Origin: Bacteroidaceae bacterium
GTDB taxonomy: Bacteria > Bacteroidota > Bacteroidia > Bacteroidales > Bacteroidaceae
Length of the DNA: 64,000 nt
Assembly: GCA_017619585.1 (NCBI GenBank)
Contig: JAFZSA010000012.1
Span: 1-64,000, forward strand
Direction of reading: 5' to 3'
Below, piece by piece: positions 61,388 through 64,000 of the stretch (position 1 is the first letter of the stretch; each line of letters begins with the position of its first letter). The notes below the pieces were generated by a model. That model made no database searches, was not told where the DNA came from, and worked only from the letters and a program-made list of their open reading frames with translations. The position numbers were made by a program, and so were the translations under genes.

Positions 61388-61822
61388 ATGAAAAAGTTAC
61401 TCACAATCATATTGCTGCTCCTGGGTTCGCACTCCGTCTTGTGGGCACAGAAAGGACTGGCTATTCAGGCCGCCTTCGATGAGTTGGCAGTGAAGAAGAA
61501 CGCCACAGAAGTGGTGATGAGCGGTAAAAGGCTGAAAGACTTCCACCTAAGCCTCTTCCACAGCCTGGAAATCAAGAACCCGTCGGCTACGGACCGCCAG
61601 CGCATCTCGTCGTTAGTACAGACAGATGCCGCCCAGGCCACAACCCGAGAAGAAACCCCAGCGCATAGCTTCTATGAGCTTCCCCAGCGCAAAGGCACGC
61701 ATTCCTACATCCTCTACCGGAACAACGGTCAGACCCTTACCCTTATCTACATAGAGGGTAAAGCCAGCCTGAAACAAATAAAGCAATATTTCCAGAAAAA
61801 AATAACCACACACACGATATGA
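61388..61822 (+). CDS. Secreted conserved hypothetical protein
   Basis: A 144-aa exported protein with a clean signal peptide ending LWAQK. The mature part has a DUF6108-like feel (GLAIQAAFDELAVKKNATEVVM, later YILYRNNGQTLTLIYIEGKA) but I cannot confirm the family. It ends in an ATGA overlap with the next gene. It probably belongs to the sigma-factor-controlled envelope operon. Confidence 0.7.
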   Translation: MKKLLTIILLLLGSHSVLWAQKGLAIQAAFDELAVKKNATEVVMSGKRLKDFHLSLFHSLEIKNPSATDRQRISSLVQTDAAQATTREETPAHSFYELPQRKGTHSYILYRNNGQTLTLIYIEGKASLKQIKQYFQKKITTHTI

Positions 61823-64000
61823 AACTACACAACACATTACATATATTGTTTGCCCTGCTGACAGCTTTCTCCCCCGCCTATGCCGATGAAGCAGACAGCC
61901 TACAGTGGAACTTCACCGACCTCTTTCAGGACACCAAAGAGATGCCAGCCCTGCCCTCCTCGCTGGAGGGTTGGAGGGATCACTTGGAACTCTTCGGAAA
62001 GAACATGCCACAGGAAGAAGTGTTTCTTCACATGGACAACACCTGCTACTTTGCAGGCGACACGCTCTACTTCAAGGCTTACGTCCGCCGAAGCGACACA
62101 GGCAAGCTGACCAACCTCAGCCAGTTGCTCTACACCGAGCTATGGAACCAAGAGGGCTACATGCTGGAACGTCATCTGGTGAAACTGAAAGATGGACAGG
62201 GGACAGGATCCTTCGTACTCAATGACTCGCTCTACGGCGGCTTCTACGAACTACGTGCCTACACACGCTGGCAGCTCAACTGGGGCGAGTATCAGCACCC
62301 CCACACCTGGCCTGCTGAGCAGTGGTTCTTCAACAAGAAGATGGCCAAGGAGTTCTACCGTGATTACGAGAAGCTTTACAGCCGCATATTCCCCATCTAT
62401 GACAAACCCGCCACACCCGGCCTTTACAGTCACAATATGACGGAGCGTACTCACATGCGCTATTTCCGTACCGATGTCAAAAAACCTTCCCCCGTTGTGA
62501 ATCTGTACCCCGAGGGAGGCGTGATAGTAGAAGGTACCCATGCACGCGTAGCCTTCGAGGCCAACGAGGCCGATGGCGAACACATATCAGGCGTCATGCG
62601 TCTGTATGGAAAGGGAGGCCAGCTCCTACAGGAGCAGCGGACGGAGAACCGGGGACGCGGCACATTGGAGTTCGATCACGAATTAGGCGTCATCTACACC
62701 GCAGTCTTTACCAGCGACAACAATCAGGTGGTTCGTCAACGTATGCCCAAAGCCGAGAAAGACGGATGTGCTGTGCGTACTGATATCACAAATAATCAGC
62801 TGCTGCTTACCTTGCAACCCAGAGGCGAAGCTGCCAACGAAACATTGGGCATTACCGTAACCGTTGGCGGTGCCTTGCATTATTTTCAGAAATTCCGTGC
62901 CCAAGATACACAAATCAGCATTCCAACGGACTCCCTCCCTACTGGTGTGGCACAGATTACAGTGTTCAATGCGCAGGGACGTGTTTATAGTGACCGACTA
63001 TGTTTCATCCTCCACCAGCAGGATATTAACACAGCAGAAATACACTTCTCAGACATAAAGGCTCAGTACGAACCTTTCGATTCTATTCATGTAGCCATTG
63101 AGAATCCGCTGGCTGCTGGCTCCACTATCTCGCTGGCTGTCAGAGATGCCGCTACGTCAGAGTATCTGTATGATAGCAGCAACATTCTAACCGAGATGCT
63201 ACTGTGCAGTCAAATCCGAGGTTTTGTGGAACAACCCCATTATTATTTCGAGAAGGATGACGAGGAACACCGCCGCCACCTAGACCTTCTGCTGATGGTA
63301 CAAGGTTGGAGACGCCACAACTGGATAACCATGGCCACTCCCGGTATCTTCCGTATCAACCATCCTTACGAGAAGACACCCATTTACTTTGGAGCCGTGT
63401 ATCGCTATCAGGCCATCGGCCACGAAGGATTTGACGGCTGGGGCAGTATGACAGACCAGAAAGTCAAGACCTATGGCTTCTCTCGTCCCAAAGGAGGCGA
63501 ATGGTTCTCACATAAGAAGAATCCCAAACTACAAGGCGTTATCCCACTGTTGGGAAATGCAGGCGAAGTGCGCGACAAGCACAACGAACACAGCTTTCTG
63601 CTGAAGGATAGCGAATCGGGCACCCCTGACGGGCGCAATTACTACGACGAAGGCAACTTGCGACGCGAAGTCCGCGTTCATGCCGAATACCACAAGCCAA
63701 CAGATATCGGAGTGGAAAGTGTATTTGGTGAGCTCACCACCCATAAAGGCAGATTTGTTCTGGAATTCCCTGGATTCTATAACCAGTGTACTCTGGATCT
63801 GTCGGCTTCCGACACCACCAAATGGGAAGAGTCGCTGACTTCCACCCGTAAGGGACGTCGCGTGCTCCGCAAACGAGAGAAACTTAAGAAAAAAGGTAAG
63901 GCTGTTCCCAGCCTGGAACATCAATGGATAAAGGCATCCGAGACCGACTACCCTGAATTCTACGTCCGTCTGACGCCCTACTATCCCCGTTTCTGTAAGC
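61819..64000 (+). CDS. Large secreted MG2/macroglobulin-like surface protein, 3' end beyond window
   Basis: Open for 727 codons to the window edge with no stop, so the gene is incomplete here. Signal peptide ends SPAYA. Near residue 55 comes QEEVFLHMDNTCYFAGDTLY, the MG2-domain opening of Bacteroidetes surface proteins that often end in a TonB-plug-like domain. Further Ig/MG-like domains follow (VNLYPEGGVIVEGTHARVAF near residue 230). MVQGWRRHNW near residue 495 is another family hallmark. It overlaps the upstream gene by four bases and is likely part of a sigma-regulated envelope system with unknown substrate. Confidence 0.8.
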   Translation, partial: MKLHNTLHILFALLTAFSPAYADEADSLQWNFTDLFQDTKEMPALPSSLEGWRDHLELFGKNMPQEEVFLHMDNTCYFAGDTLYFKAYVRRSDTGKLTNLSQLLYTELWNQEGYMLERHLVKLKDGQGTGSFVLNDSLYGGFYELRAYTRWQLNWGEYQHPHTWPAEQWFFNKKMAKEFYRDYEKLYSRIFPIYDKPATPGLYSHNMTERTHMRYFRTDVKKPSPVVNLYPEGGVIVEGTHARVAFEANEADGEHISGVMRLYGKGGQLLQEQRTENRGRGTLEFDHELGVIYTAVFTSDNNQVVRQRMPKAEKDGCAVRTDITNNQLLLTLQPRGEAANETLGITVTVGGALHYFQKFRAQDTQISIPTDSLPTGVAQITVFNAQGRVYSDRLCFILHQQDINTAEIHFSDIKAQYEPFDSIHVAIENPLAAGSTISLAVRDAATSEYLYDSSNILTEMLLCSQIRGFVEQPHYYFEKDDEEHRRHLDLLLMVQGWRRHNWITMATPGIFRINHPYEKTPIYFGAVYRYQAIGHEGFDGWGSMTDQKVKTYGFSRPKGGEWFSHKKNPKLQGVIPLLGNAGEVRDKHNEHSFLLKDSESGTPDGRNYYDEGNLRREVRVHAEYHKPTDIGVESVFGELTTHKGRFVLEFPGFYNQCTLDLSASDTTKWEESLTSTRKGRRVLRKREKLKKKGKAVPSLEHQWIKASETDYPEFYVRLTPYYPRFCK

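Noticed and set aside
1..64000. Insertion sequences, prophage or integrative element
   Set aside because: No transposase, integrase, relaxase or phage structural gene was recognised; tRNA 3' ends are not duplicated nearby.

Overview
The window reads as a chromosomal segment of a Bacteroidales bacterium, most likely Prevotella-like (Prevotellaceae). The reasons are: promoters of the Bacteroidetes form TTTG-N18..21-TAnnTTTG in front of many genes, almost no Shine-Dalgarno sequences, PorX and PorW/SprE-type type IX secretion proteins, split glycine dehydrogenase (gcvPA/gcvPB), a two-subunit KorAB, a GH92 mannosidase, and long families of short intercistronic repeats. I see no transposase, phage or CRISPR array. 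All functional calls rest on motifs and family memory, since no database search was possible.

Region by region. 1-9.4 kb (+): a signalling run made of a Cache-HAMP-SpoIIE phosphatase with an anti-sigma-type ATPase domain, a STAS protein, a RelA/SpoT-type (p)ppGpp synthetase, an SLC13 transporter with a TrkA-C-like segment and a STAS-kinase fusion, then preA and a VanX-type dipeptidase. 9.4-10.4 kb: a decayed patch holding an internally deleted xpt remnant and another gene fragment. 10.4-22.5 kb (+): cysE, an rRNA methyltransferase, a DPP IV peptidase, purD, membrane proteins, a large DUF2723 protein, a polysaccharide deacetylase and an atypical queG. 22.6-29.5 kb: tRNA-Pro (-), aroA, a small membrane protein, porW, porX, tsaE. 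29.5-33.9 kb (-): dnaE, trxA and a small acidic protein. 34-37.7 kb (+): psd-pssA (phosphatidylethanolamine synthesis), a DUF4886 esterase-like protein and a possible SecB-like protein. 37.7-41.2 kb: a candidate small RNA, tRNA-Arg, korA-korB. 41.2-49.9 kb (-): four envelope genes (coiled-coil lipoprotein, OmpA protein, InlB/Flg_new-type repeat protein, beta-barrel). 50-51.7 kb: tyrS and tRNA-Gln. 51.8-60.3 kb (-): lplA and a complete glycine cleavage operon gcvT-gcvH-gcvPA-gcvPB-lpdA, then a GH92 enzyme. 60.5-64 kb (+): sigma factor, membrane protein, secreted protein and a large MG2-like surface protein cut by the window end.

The most interesting layer is not a single gene but the repeat landscape. 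Palindromic C/G-rich elements normally expected between genes sit inside reading frames and are translated without breaking them (three times in lpdA, once each in preA and the vanX homologue, and at the 3' end of the SpoIIE phosphatase gene). A CTAG-rich repeat does the same in gcvPB. A ~40-bp sequence upstream of the -33 box is almost identical at cysE and at tRNA-Arg, suggesting an extended promoter class. Also notable are a candidate small RNA with promoter and a GUGA-loop terminator, the xpt deletion remnant, and a QueG lacking three of the usual iron-sulphur cysteines.
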